NCBI RefSeq assembly: GCF_004310685.1 | Contig: NZ_SISG01000001.1 | Span: 1,674,001-1,738,000 of the forward strand | DNA: 64,000 nt | Source: Glaciihabitans arcticus | GTDB taxonomy: Bacteria > Actinomycetota > Actinomycetes > Actinomycetales > Microbacteriaceae | Direction of reading: 5' to 3' | Shown here: positions 12,201 through 18,825 of the stretch, piece by piece | How positions within the stretch are numbered: the first letter of the stretch is position 1 | How the letters are laid out: every line of letters begins with the position of its first letter | The notes under the pieces: generated by a model | Databases searched by the model: none | What the model saw: only the letters and a program-made list of their open reading frames with translations | Told to the model about the DNA's origin: nothing | Position numbers and translations under genes: made by a program

Positions 12201-12911
12201 GCCGGCGAGGCGGATGAGCTCGTAGTGCCCGTCTTCGTGAAAACGACCGAGTCGGGACACGAGGGTGTCGACGCGTGAGGTCACGAAGTCGGCGGTGCCC
12301 GGGATCGTCTGCAGTCCGCGCGGTTCATACCCGACGCTGGAGCCGTTCATCCCGATGAGCAGATCGATGATGAGCCCATCGGCCTCGGTGTCCCGCACGC
12401 CCTCGATCACCAACCAGCCGCGGAGGCGCTCGATGCTCCAGTTGGTCATCGCGGGCTCGAACCATGCCATGCCGAAGATGATGTTCATGGCGTCGCTGAG
12501 GAGGGCGAGCACGGGAACCGGTACGTGGTCGTGCCGCAGCCGGACCGGCTGCGCCACAGCGAGCACCCGGCCGAGCCTCAGCAGGATCAGGTCGTCTGCC
12601 CGGTCGATGGCGCCCAGTTCGCGATAGACCATGGCGCGGTGAGACCGCGCAAGCTTGGCCCGGGCACGGTGGGCCTGTTCGCGGTCGGCCTCGGCATGGC
12701 TCATCCCACGTTCAGGCGCGAGATGCGACGCCAATGCGGCTCGGTCGCCGTCGTTCAGCCTCGAGAGAACGTCCGGCCGTTCACCCGTGAGGATGTACCC
12801 CACGATCGCCGCTTCGAACCGTGGCGAGTGATCACGAAGCGATACAAAGGCCTCAGCGATCCACTCCCGCGGTGTGGTGCCCAAGACGTACTCGTCGATG
12901 TTCTCCCGCAA
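9261..12911 (-). CDS. DUF4132-domain giant protein (MolR/YehI-like), 1216 residues
   Basis: A very large cytoplasmic protein without signal peptide or membrane segments. Much of it looks like helical repeats (Leu/Ala-rich helix pairs around residues 200-320 and 560-700). The C-terminal third, with 'HPLLRRVSRGLVWRV', 'TLAHGTLMTTDQRAEWAGREAAFDQF' and 'PFSSLGLEAVLLFSG', resembles the DUF4132 domain of E. coli MolR/YehI (about 1200 residues). No WGR domain is evident. The start is TTG at 12911 with GGGGGAG four bases upstream. Biochemical function is unknown for the family; the old molybdate-regulator name rests on little evidence. Confidence 0.65.
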   Translation of the reverse strand: MRENIDEYVLGTTPREWIAEAFVSLRDHSPRFEAAIVGYILTGERPDVLSRLNDGDRAALASHLAPERGMSHAEADREQAHRARAKLARSHRAMVYRELGAIDRADDLILLRLGRVLAVAQPVRLRHDHVPVPVLALLSDAMNIIFGMAWFEPAMTNWSIERLRGWLVIEGVRDTEADGLIIDLLIGMNGSSVGYEPRGLQTIPGTADFVTSRVDTLVSRLGRFHEDGHYELIRLAGTHPPLAAATVGILADYATGPLAGLRKAALAVLHDVPADLQIPQLEALLDERPASYTPRVIAALERVADAPAAVEALQRALDRNSKGKRGVLLEAAIERLTMFALAPLTTGRVSADIPIPPFEPLVDSPLDEDARAGLRAAIESDRARWLGIIEKERIAEERALATGTPRRYGHSVHQAQAEAANADKALAALAEIADYLGGSAPYPGWDKTRTLAWLDTRKLSALTDAQLARLGVNLERRVVSRIRTRPDGGVDPRAFAEFLVRVGLTEDEAHTLVINAYFTEWSAPQFTSTQMWGYFLEYPTLFDIVLGLASGTAPSAYFDHRGRVLDILADGPLIAPKYLPTVTGLALGEAKTHRIAAQRVIQNRGLAEGIVGQGIGDRNFAVRRVAAEWAVGIGGDWAVTLLSAALEKERHEQVRATLLSALDRLGVDIRAALTPEGLLAEATAGLAKKSPDALYWFPWEELPECRYSASGEPVPEEVLRWWITLAVTLKDPTGLGLIPLYVRTLDTNSQQALGRTVLLSWIVRDITGPDDRQRLTHALKKVSAWVRRWRNEFQLADDESTFLFGDEFEMLEKEAADLHAQSANAERGMVALAGGIPGVELAATVREYMRRHHLKRLQIEALMGVLSLSDDAEATQLLLATARGYRTKSVQETARRLVDAVAARRGWSAEQLADRMVPRIGLDDTGSLSLTFGARDFQARVSDALTLELFDPEGGVLGKLPEPRVSDDLDLAKASKATFASTKKELAAFVTAQRNRLVDAMCEQREWTVEDWSTLVLAHPLLRRVSRGLVWRVVDGDIVRYVQNLADGSLVDAAGDSVTIDGGLVTLAHGTLMTTDQRAEWAGREAAFDQFRAEVPELAADATELAGRSGAESESFRVRSRATSRGWKRGETGDNVNFDEYRRPFSSLGLEAVLLFSGSSLPEESIPVDIGEFGMRRIDVAGRPIGAVPLAEVPPVLLAEMYSDYLWIGEALPGKP

Positions 12912-12966
12912 TTAGCTCCCCCAGCTGTTCCGGATACCGTAGCGGCTGCGGGTGTCACGCAGGGTG

Positions 12967-13278
12967 TTACTTCTTCTCGCAGGCGATGCCGTCCTTGTCG
13001 CGGTCCGACTTCTTATTCTTGTTGTAGACCGAGGTGCTGACGGTGAAGGTCTTGACGGGCTTGCTCGCGCCGCTGACCTTGTCCTTTGCGCCCTTCTTTC
13101 CGACACCGTGCGGGTACTTCTTGTTGAGAGCCGTGCAGTTGGCGAAGGTCCCGCCGGCAGCACCCATCGAGACGAGACCGCTGGACGGTGATGCAGTGGC
13201 GCTCGAGGCGCCCATCAGAGCCGGTGTGGCGATGATCGCCGCGAAGACGACGGCCGAGATGCGTGTGCGGAGCTTCAT
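12967..13278 (-). CDS. Secreted Excalibur calcium-binding domain protein
   Basis: A 103-residue exported protein. Residues 1-29 form a Sec signal peptide (MKLRTR, then a hydrophobic core ending ATAS). The rest is an Excalibur domain: 'FANCTALNKKYPHGV' leads into 'SDRDKDGIACEK', whose Asp ladder is an EF-hand-like calcium loop and whose two Cys probably form a disulfide. ATG 13278 is chosen because the signal peptide starts there and GGGGG lies upstream; longer in-frame readings overlap unrelated sequence. Excalibur domains occur in surface or nuclease-like proteins; the role here is unknown. Confidence 0.85.
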   Translation of the reverse strand: MKLRTRISAVVFAAIIATPALMGASSATASPSSGLVSMGAAGGTFANCTALNKKYPHGVGKKGAKDKVSGASKPVKTFTVSTSVYNKNKKSDRDKDGIACEKK

Positions 13279-13370
13279 TGTTCCCCCAAGAGTTCCTCTC
13301 CGGCGATTGCCGGTGCACCCAAGGTAGACAGCCCCGACTATGCACGCTAACCCCCAGTGCTGGGGCGTTG

Positions 13371-13601
13371 TCAGCTGCGGCGAGCGCGGAACTTCATGTA
13401 CGTGCCGAGAAGCCGCGGAACGATCAGGTAAACGGCAAGCGGCACAACGACCGCGGTCAGTATGAGGGCGCGCAGCACGGGGTGCCACTCCCCCGTGAAT
13501 CCGGTCATCAAGGTCATGCCGAGCGCGACGAGCGGGAAGATCGTGATCCAGGTAGCGAGGGCGCGGATGTGGACCGAGGGCGGGGTGATGACGTTCGTCA
13601 T
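13371..13601 (-). CDS. Small two-helix membrane protein, probable TetR target
   Basis: A 76-residue protein with two hydrophobic segments (about 14-35 and 45-65) and a basic C-terminus, suggesting an inner-membrane protein with cytoplasmic ends. ATG 13601 is used because AAGGAG lies 7 nt upstream. It resembles small DUF2798-like membrane proteins, but I cannot assign a family. It is divergent from a TetR regulator, with two matched operator-like repeats in between, so it is probably the regulated gene. Confidence 0.7.
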   Translation of the reverse strand: MTNVITPPSVHIRALATWITIFPLVALGMTLMTGFTGEWHPVLRALILTAVVVPLAVYLIVPRLLGTYMKFRARRS

Positions 13602-13620
13602 GGGTGACTCCTTCAAATTG

Positions 13621-13634
13621 CAACTAAATGGTTG
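13621..13634. promoter_or_regulatory. TetR operator copy 1
   Basis: CAACT-AAAT-GGTTG is an imperfect inverted repeat, 19 nt upstream of the small membrane protein gene. Flanking bases also match copy 2 (AAAyTG before, GGAA after). Confidence 0.55.
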
Positions 13635-13666
13635 GGAACGACGATACGTCTCTTTTCGCGAAACTG

Positions 13667-13680
13667 CAACTATTCAGTTG
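13667..13680. promoter_or_regulatory. TetR operator copy 2
   Basis: CAACT-ATTC-AGTTG is a perfect 5-bp inverted repeat with a 4-bp spacer, 9 bp upstream of the -10 of the TetR gene. It repeats copy 1 exactly 46 bp away. Confidence 0.6.
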
Positions 13681-13689
13681 GGAAAGTCC

Positions 13690-13695
13690 TAGAGT
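13690..13695 (+). promoter_or_regulatory. -10 box of leaderless tetR gene
   Basis: TAGAGT, then 6 nt, then the ATG at 13702, with no Shine-Dalgarno. Confidence 0.5.
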
Positions 13696-13701
13696 GGGGT
13701 T

Positions 13702-14289
13702 ATGGCCTGGGATACCGAGAAGACGAAAACGCTTTTGCTGGATGCGGCCACCGCCGAATTCAGCACCTTCGGCCTGGCCGGCGCACGAGTCGATCGCATC
13801 GCCGCGACCGCCGGAGTCAATAAGGAGCGCATCTACCAGTACTTCGGCAAAAAAGACGACCTGTTCGGCATCGTGCTGGCCCGCCAGCTCGCCGCGGTCA
13901 TGAGTGAGATCGCGATCACCGGAAAGGGCGTCGACGCTGTCGTCGACTACGCCGGGCGGGTGTTCGATTACCAGGCGGCGCATCCCGAACTGGCACGACT
14001 GACCTTCTGGGAGGGCCTCGAACGCGACGAGCCCACCGCGCTCGAGACACGCATCGCAGGCGGCATCGACAAAGTGCGCCGCCTGCGCGAGGCGCTGCCC
14101 GACATTTCAGAGGATGACGCCCGGGAGCTCCTGCTCACCGTGCTCACGCTCTGCGACGGCTGGCAGGTGCTGCGCAACATGGACCGGGTGTACACCGGCA
14201 CCGTGGAGCGTACGGCGGCGCGCGACGCGGCCCGCCGCCGGGCCGTGCTCGCCACCGTCGAGGCGTACACGCGCGAGCTGGTCGGCTAG
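13702..14289 (+). CDS. TetR-family transcriptional regulator
   Basis: A 195-residue regulator. Residues about 8-55 form the TetR DNA-binding domain ('LLDAATAEFSTFGLAGARVDRIAATAGVNKERIYQYFGKKDDLF'), followed by an all-helical ligand domain ('TFWEGLERDEPTALETR') resembling the TetR C-terminal family found in many actinobacterial repressors. The divergent small membrane gene and two upstream repeats suggest it represses both itself and that gene. Its stop overlaps the convergent LON-domain gene in a shared CTAG. The ligand is unknown. Confidence 0.9.
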   Translation: MAWDTEKTKTLLLDAATAEFSTFGLAGARVDRIAATAGVNKERIYQYFGKKDDLFGIVLARQLAAVMSEIAITGKGVDAVVDYAGRVFDYQAAHPELARLTFWEGLERDEPTALETRIAGGIDKVRRLREALPDISEDDARELLLTVLTLCDGWQVLRNMDRVYTGTVERTAARDAARRRAVLATVEAYTRELVG

Positions 14290-14927
14290 ATCTCTTCGAC
14301 GTCCTCGTCGCCGGCCTCGAGCAGGCTGCCGAAGGTCGCGTCGACGCCCTCGGTGAGTTCGATGACGAGGTCGAGCAGCTCCTTCAGGGATTCCACGCGC
14401 AGCAGGGCCACCTGGTCGAGCGGGCCGAGCGGCGAGATCGCAGCGAGCTGCCAACTGGATTCGAGGGGGTCACCCGAGAGCGAGACATCCGCAGCCCATT
14501 GCTGGTCGGCGAATTCGCTGGCCACGGCGAGGGCTCGACGCACGAGCTTCTCGGCGCGCTCGCGCAGCGGCTCGAGTTCCTCGTCCCAGACCAGGTCGGG
14601 CAGCTCGCGGACGCGGGCGCGCGGGTAGGGGGCGTCATCCAGCCACTCCTCTACAACGAAGCGGTTCGCACCCTCCGCGACCAGCGCGACGAAGCCCTCG
14701 GCGCCCTCGAGCTCGGCGATGCGCGCGATCGTGCCGGCGGAGAACCGCTGCTCGCCGCCGCCGACCTCCTGGCCGCGCTCGATGAGCACCACCCCGAATT
14801 CGGACGGCTCTACATCGAGAATCTCGGCCAGCATCACCATGTAGCGCTGCTCGAAGACCCGCAGCTGTACGGGCATGTGCGGGAACAGCACGGAGCCGAG
14901 CGGAAACATGGGCAGGTCGCGGTCCAT
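14286..14927 (-). CDS. LON substrate-binding (PUA-like) domain protein
   Basis: A 213-residue stand-alone protein matching the N-terminal substrate-binding domain of Lon protease: 'LPMFPLGSVLFPHMPVQLRVFEQRYMVML' at the N-terminus and 'FGVVLIERGQEVGGG' after it. There is no ATPase or protease domain. Such proteins are widespread in actinobacteria without a proven function; an adaptor role in proteolysis is a guess. It starts at ATG 14927 and ends in a CTAG shared with the TetR gene. Confidence 0.88.
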   Translation of the reverse strand: MDRDLPMFPLGSVLFPHMPVQLRVFEQRYMVMLAEILDVEPSEFGVVLIERGQEVGGGEQRFSAGTIARIAELEGAEGFVALVAEGANRFVVEEWLDDAPYPRARVRELPDLVWDEELEPLRERAEKLVRRALAVASEFADQQWAADVSLSGDPLESSWQLAAISPLGPLDQVALLRVESLKELLDLVIELTEGVDATFGSLLEAGDEDVEEI

Positions 14928-14933
14928 TCCCCG

Positions 14934-14939
14934 AGCCTA
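14934..14939 (-). promoter_or_regulatory. -10 box of leaderless LON-domain gene
   Basis: TAGGCT, 6 nt before the ATG at 14927; no Shine-Dalgarno. Confidence 0.5.
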
Positions 14940-14978
14940 CGAGATGGGGGCTGGCCGCGTCTGTTCGCGAGTGCAAAC

Positions 14979-15554
14979 ATGGAGCACATGATCATCCAGA
15001 CGATTCCGGAATCCGAGGCGACAGGGCTTGTCGCCGAGTCCTACGCGGCGGACCGTGCCGACCTTGGCTACGTGCCGCTGCACACGAAGGCGATGAACCT
15101 GAATCCCGAGGCACTGCAGGCGTTCGAGCAGCTGACCGGCGCCATCGGCGGGGCGCTCGGCACCCGTCGATACAGGCTCGTGACACTGGCCGCCGCCCGG
15201 GGCGCCCGCTCGGCACACTGTCGACTCGCGCACGGCCGTGCGAGCCTCGCCTTGTTCGACGAGGACCAGCTCACCGGCATCGCCCTCGACTACCGGTCGG
15301 CGGGACTGAGTGACGCCGAGGTCGCGATGATGGAGTTCGCGGAGAAAGTGAGCCGCGATGCGTCATCCATGACCGATGATGATAGCCGGCGGCTGCGAGA
15401 GCACGGCTTCAGCGACACCGAGATCGTGAACATCGCCCTCGCAGCCGCCGTTCGCAACTACTACAGCCGCGCGGTGCAGGCGCTCGCGATCGAGGTCGAG
15501 GAGCTGCCGGGGCTCTCCGCCTCGCTCCACGCGGCCCTGGTCAGCGGGCTCTAG
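14979..15554 (+). CDS. AhpD-like carboxymuconolactone decarboxylase-family protein
   Basis: A 191-residue protein of the peroxidase-related/AhpD-like group. The active-site region reads 'SAHCRLAHG', where redox-active AhpD proteins have CxxCxxxH; here the first Cys is Ser, leaving one Cys and the His. A thiol-disulfide cycle within this motif is therefore unlikely, although the fold is kept. Two in-frame ATGs (14979 and 14988) compete; neither has a good ribosome site. The 3' end overlaps the convergent nucleotidyltransferase gene by 14 bp. Confidence 0.8.
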   Translation: MEHMIIQTIPESEATGLVAESYAADRADLGYVPLHTKAMNLNPEALQAFEQLTGAIGGALGTRRYRLVTLAAARGARSAHCRLAHGRASLALFDEDQLTGIALDYRSAGLSDAEVAMMEFAEKVSRDASSMTDDDSRRLREHGFSDTEIVNIALAAAVRNYYSRAVQALAIEVEELPGLSASLHAALVSGL

Positions 15555-16863
15555 CGTCGAACCACTCGACGGCGCCCGCCTCGTCGGCGAAGACCTCGTC
15601 GTCCTGGGCGGCAAGCGCTTCGCCGAGGATGCGCCCGAACTCCGGGCCGGGCCGCAGCCCGCGCGCGATGAGATGCTCGCCGGTGAGCAGCCCGCGCGCG
15701 GGTGCCCCGCCGATGCTCTCCGCGATGGTGACCCAGGCGCCCGCCGGACTGGCCTTGGATGACGCCCCACGTCCCGCGCAGTCCGCATCGACGACCCGCG
15801 CCCAGTCGTGGATCGACGCATCCCCGAGCCGACGCATGAGCCTGCGCACAGCGGGCCGCGACGGCGAGCCCTGCATCGAGACGTGCGCCATGTGCTCGCG
15901 CACGACCGGCAGGATGCGGGCCTCCACGTGTCGCGGCGCCCCGATCTCGGCGAGGAACGCGCGCGCAGGCTCGACCCCCGCCTCGGCATGACCGTGCGAG
16001 GTGATGCGCTCACCGATCTCCGTGTGGGTGACCTTACCGAAGTCGTGAACAAGGGCCGCGAGCACCGCCACCTCGCGGTCGGTGTCACTCAGCCCGTCGC
16101 GCTCGGCGAACTCTGCCGCCTTGCCCGCGGCGAGGCCGAGGTGCGTGAAGACGTCGCCCTCGCTGTGCCAGATCGGGTCCTGCTTAACGCCGCGCGTCGC
16201 ATCCAGGTCGGGAAAGTGCGCGAGCCAGCCGGTCTGCTTCAGAGCGTCGAGCGCTTCCGGCCAGAATCGGGCGCGGCGTGCCAGCTTGCGCCACTCCTCC
16301 CACACCCGCTCGGTCGCGAGCTCGTCGAAGCGCGGGGCGAGCTCGCGGCACACGCCCTTCGTCTCCGCGGCGAGCGCGAATCCGAACCGGCCAACGAACT
16401 GCACACCGCGCAGCACCCGCAGCGGGTCGTCGCCGAAGCTCGCCGAGGTATGGCGCAGGATCGCTCTTGCCAGGTCCCTCTGACCGCCGAAGGGGTCGAT
16501 GAGCTCGTCGGTGATCGGATCCCAGCCCATCGCGTTGATGGTGAAATCCCGCCTCGAGAAGGCGAGGTCGATCGGGGCATCCGAGATGCTGAGGTCGAGA
16601 TCCGCGCCGTCAACTCGAACCGCGATGACATCGAAGGATGCGCCCTGCTCCGCGACCGCCCCCACTTCGGCGAGCGCAGCCAGCAGGAGCGCACGATCGG
16701 TGACACCGTGCACCTCGATATCGAGGTCCTTGCTGGCGACGCCGAGCAGCGCATCCCGGATCGCGCCGCCGACCACGAGCGGGCGGGCGCCCACGCGGCG
16801 GCAGGCCTCGACGACGGCTCTCGCGCCGGGCGTGAGGTCGAGCAGGCTCAGCTGCGCCACCAC
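15541..16863 (-). CDS. cca: CCA-adding/poly(A) polymerase-type nucleotidyltransferase with HD domain
   Basis: A 440-residue class II tRNA nucleotidyltransferase-like enzyme. The head has '[11 protein letters not shown]' (31-41) and catalytic carboxylates in 'KDLDIEV' (46 and 48), with 'RRDFTINAM' at 104-112. An HD phosphohydrolase domain follows ('LVHDFGKV', H273-D274). The order matches E. coli Cca. It could repair tRNA 3' CCA ends or act on other RNA; actinobacteria often carry a second homologue near the replication origin, so the division of labour is open. The GTG start lies inside the nadE 3' end (16-bp overlap), making a two-gene operon. Confidence 0.85.
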   Translation of the reverse strand: MVAQLSLLDLTPGARAVVEACRRVGARPLVVGGAIRDALLGVASKDLDIEVHGVTDRALLLAALAEVGAVAEQGASFDVIAVRVDGADLDLSISDAPIDLAFSRRDFTINAMGWDPITDELIDPFGGQRDLARAILRHTSASFGDDPLRVLRGVQFVGRFGFALAAETKGVCRELAPRFDELATERVWEEWRKLARRARFWPEALDALKQTGWLAHFPDLDATRGVKQDPIWHSEGDVFTHLGLAAGKAAEFAERDGLSDTDREVAVLAALVHDFGKVTHTEIGERITSHGHAEAGVEPARAFLAEIGAPRHVEARILPVVREHMAHVSMQGSPSRPAVRRLMRRLGDASIHDWARVVDADCAGRGASSKASPAGAWVTIAESIGGAPARGLLTGEHLIARGLRPGPEFGRILGEALAAQDDEVFADEAGAVEWFDARAR

Positions 16864-17669
16864 TCGTCGAACAGCGACACCGGCACCTGGCGCTTGTGCT
16901 CGGTGGCGCGGTAGCGGGCCTCGATCGCCTCGGCAACCTCGTCGGGTACGTCGAGTCCTTCGAGGAAGTCATCGAGATCCGAGTACTTCAGCCCCAGGTT
17001 GGCTTCATCCGTCTGGCCAGGGTTGTCGTCGAGGAGATCGGCGGTGGGGAGCTTCTCGTAGAGGCGAGCCGGGGCATCCAGCGCCTGCAGCAGGGATTTG
17101 CCCTGGCGCTTGTTCAGTCCGGTGAGGGGAAGTACGTCTGCGCCACCGTCGCCGAATTTGGTGAAGAAGCCGGTGACCGCCTCGGCGGCGTGGTCGGTGC
17201 CGACCACCAGATAGCCGAGTTGTCCGGCGATCGCGTACTGGGCGATCATGCGCGAGCGCGCCTTGACGTTGCCTTTGGTGAAATCGATCATCTCCTCCAC
17301 CGACTCGTCGAACTCCGCCTCGAAGCCGTCGACAGCGCGATGGATGTTGAAGGTGATGGTGCGATCGGGCTTGATGAACGAGAGTGCGAGCTGGGCATCC
17401 TCCTCATCGGCCTGCACCGTGTACGGCAGGCGCACGGCGACGAAGCTGGCGTCCGATCCCTCCGCGCGCAACTGCTCGACCGCGAGCTGGCAGAGGCGGC
17501 CGGCGAGGCTCGAGTCCTGTCCGCCGCTGATGCCGAGCACGAGGCCCTTGGCGCCCGTCTTCTTCAGGTACTCGACGAGGAAGCCGACACGGCGCTCGAT
17601 CTCCGCGGCGGGGTCGACGTTCGGTGACACGTGGAGGTCGGCGATGATTCTCTGCTGTTCTGCGCGCAT
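16848..17669 (-). CDS. nadE: NH3-dependent NAD+ synthetase
   Basis: It amidates nicotinic acid adenine dinucleotide to NAD+ with ammonia and ATP. The 273-residue length matches the ammonia-dependent form (E. coli 275), with no glutaminase domain. The ATP pyrophosphatase P-loop 'SGGQDSS' is at residues 48-54, and '[28 protein letters not shown]' is a family signature. The upstream gene of a pair with the CCA-type enzyme, it has its own leaderless promoter. Confidence 0.96.
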   Translation of the reverse strand: MRAEQQRIIADLHVSPNVDPAAEIERRVGFLVEYLKKTGAKGLVLGISGGQDSSLAGRLCQLAVEQLRAEGSDASFVAVRLPYTVQADEEDAQLALSFIKPDRTITFNIHRAVDGFEAEFDESVEEMIDFTKGNVKARSRMIAQYAIAGQLGYLVVGTDHAAEAVTGFFTKFGDGGADVLPLTGLNKRQGKSLLQALDAPARLYEKLPTADLLDDNPGQTDEANLGLKYSDLDDFLEGLDVPDEVAEAIEARYRATEHKRQVPVSLFDEWWRS

Positions 17670-17675
17670 GCGTTC

Positions 17676-17681
17676 AGAATA
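17676..17681 (-). promoter_or_regulatory. -10 box of leaderless nadE
   Basis: TATTCT lies 6 nt before the ATG at 17669; there is no Shine-Dalgarno. Confidence 0.5.
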
Positions 17682-17833
17682 CGCCGCAGATGTTTCGGCG
17701 GCATTGCCCGTCTGGCAGTTGCATCAGTGCCCCGTGTGCATACCCTCCGTTCGCTTGGGTCTCGGCCGAAACCCGTGAAGAGTAGGTGACTTCGTTTCCT
17801 TACTCGGAAGCGCAATCGGAAGGAAGAACCCCC

Positions 17834-18115
17834 ATGCTTACTCTTACCGACAACGCCAGCACCGCCGTCAAGGAACTCTCGGAGCGCACCCTCGGAGCCG
17901 AGACCACCACCGGCGGTCTCCGCATCGCCAGCGCGCAGGACGGCTTCAACGTCGCCGTCGCTGCAGCGCCTGAGCCCCAGGACCTTGTGGTTGAGAACGA
18001 AGGCGCGCGCGTCTTCCTCGACGAGGCCGCATCCGCCAGCATCGGGGACAAGATCCTCGACGCACAGAAGGACGACACCGGAGCTATTCGGTTCGCCCTC
18101 GCACCGGCGGTCTAG
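17834..18115 (+). CDS. HesB/IscA-like protein lacking cysteines
   Basis: A 93-residue protein with the overall layout of HesB/IscA Fe-S scaffold proteins: 'MLTLTDNASTAVKEL' start, 'GGLRIA' strand and a C-terminal 'GDKILDAQ' segment. It has no Cys at all, so it cannot hold a cluster through the three conserved Cys of IscA. Actinobacterial genomes commonly carry such degenerate members under an Fe-S assembly name. ATG 17834 is chosen because of the upstream GGAAGGAAG. The gene is single and followed by a hairpin terminator. Confidence 0.72.
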   Translation: MLTLTDNASTAVKELSERTLGAETTTGGLRIASAQDGFNVAVAAAPEPQDLVVENEGARVFLDEAASASIGDKILDAQKDDTGAIRFALAPAV

Positions 18116-18124
18116 AAACCTCCC

Positions 18125-18164
18125 AGCAGTTGCGCCGTCGACCCTCGGGTCGGCGGCGCTGCTG
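18125..18164 (+). terminator. Hairpin terminator after the HesB-like gene
   Basis: AGCAG...CGCCG..CGACC pairs with GGTCGGCGGCGCTGCT across a 4-nt CTCG loop, 10 nt after the stop, followed by GTGTTT. The convergent membrane-protein gene ends just beyond, so it may serve both. Confidence 0.6.
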
Positions 18165-18167
18165 TGT

Positions 18168-18785
18168 TTACGGGCTGAGGTGCAGCCCGTAGATGACACC
18201 CGAGGCCAGCGTGGGGATGAGCAGGAGGATCCCGACCCCGATGCCGATCAGGGAGAGCAGATTCGACGTGCTGCGTCCCTCGCGGAACGAGATGGCGCCG
18301 AAGATGATGGCGAGCATCCACGGGATGCCGGCAAAGAACGCACCGTTCACGTCCTCCATGTAGCGGTACTCGACGCCGGTGAGAACGCGCTGGAGAAAGT
18401 GGAAACCGCCGAGGATCGCCCACACGACGACCGCTGCGCCGGCGAGGCTCACCGAGGTGATCGAGAGCCCGTCGATGCCGGGCCGGCCGACCATTGCCGC
18501 GTTGCCGCGACGGCTCAGCACGATCCCCACGATGCCGAGGGCGAGGCCGGTGAGCAGCCAGCTGAAGCCGCTGCCGTAGGCGAGCACTCCCTCGACCGGG
18601 CCACCAGGCGACATGTTGAACAGAAGGCAGTTGGCCACACCCGCGATCACCAGCACCACACCGATGGCGCCCATGAGAAGCGGGCTGCGCGGGCCGAGCA
18701 GCACTCCGGGCACGGGCGCGGCGACGTAGCCGGGCGCGGGCTCGGGCTCGGGCGCGGCAACTGGTTCGGGCGTTACATCGCTCAC
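18168..18785 (-). CDS. Multi-pass membrane protein of unknown function
   Basis: A 205-residue protein with a Pro/Ala/Glu-rich cytoplasmic N-terminus (about 1-28) and four to five membrane helices. Not recognised as a named family; it resembles small DUF4190-like actinobacterial membrane proteins with a proline-rich head. The GTG start at 18785 has AAGGAG 5 nt upstream. It follows the ABC-F gene's 3' end by 40 nt but transcribes from its own start. Confidence 0.7.
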   Translation of the reverse strand: MSDVTPEPVAAPEPEPAPGYVAAPVPGVLLGPRSPLLMGAIGVVLVIAGVANCLLFNMSPGGPVEGVLAYGSGFSWLLTGLALGIVGIVLSRRGNAAMVGRPGIDGLSITSVSLAGAAVVVWAILGGFHFLQRVLTGVEYRYMEDVNGAFFAGIPWMLAIIFGAISFREGRSTSNLLSLIGIGVGILLLIPTLASGVIYGLHLSP

Positions 18786-18825
18786 GACAACTCCTTGTTC
18801 GGATATCGGGATGAGCCTAGCGCCG

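Noticed and set aside
10353-12278. 641-codon plus-strand frame
   Set aside because: Antisense to the DUF4132 gene; composition (Gly/Arg/Glu) is that of a shadow frame.
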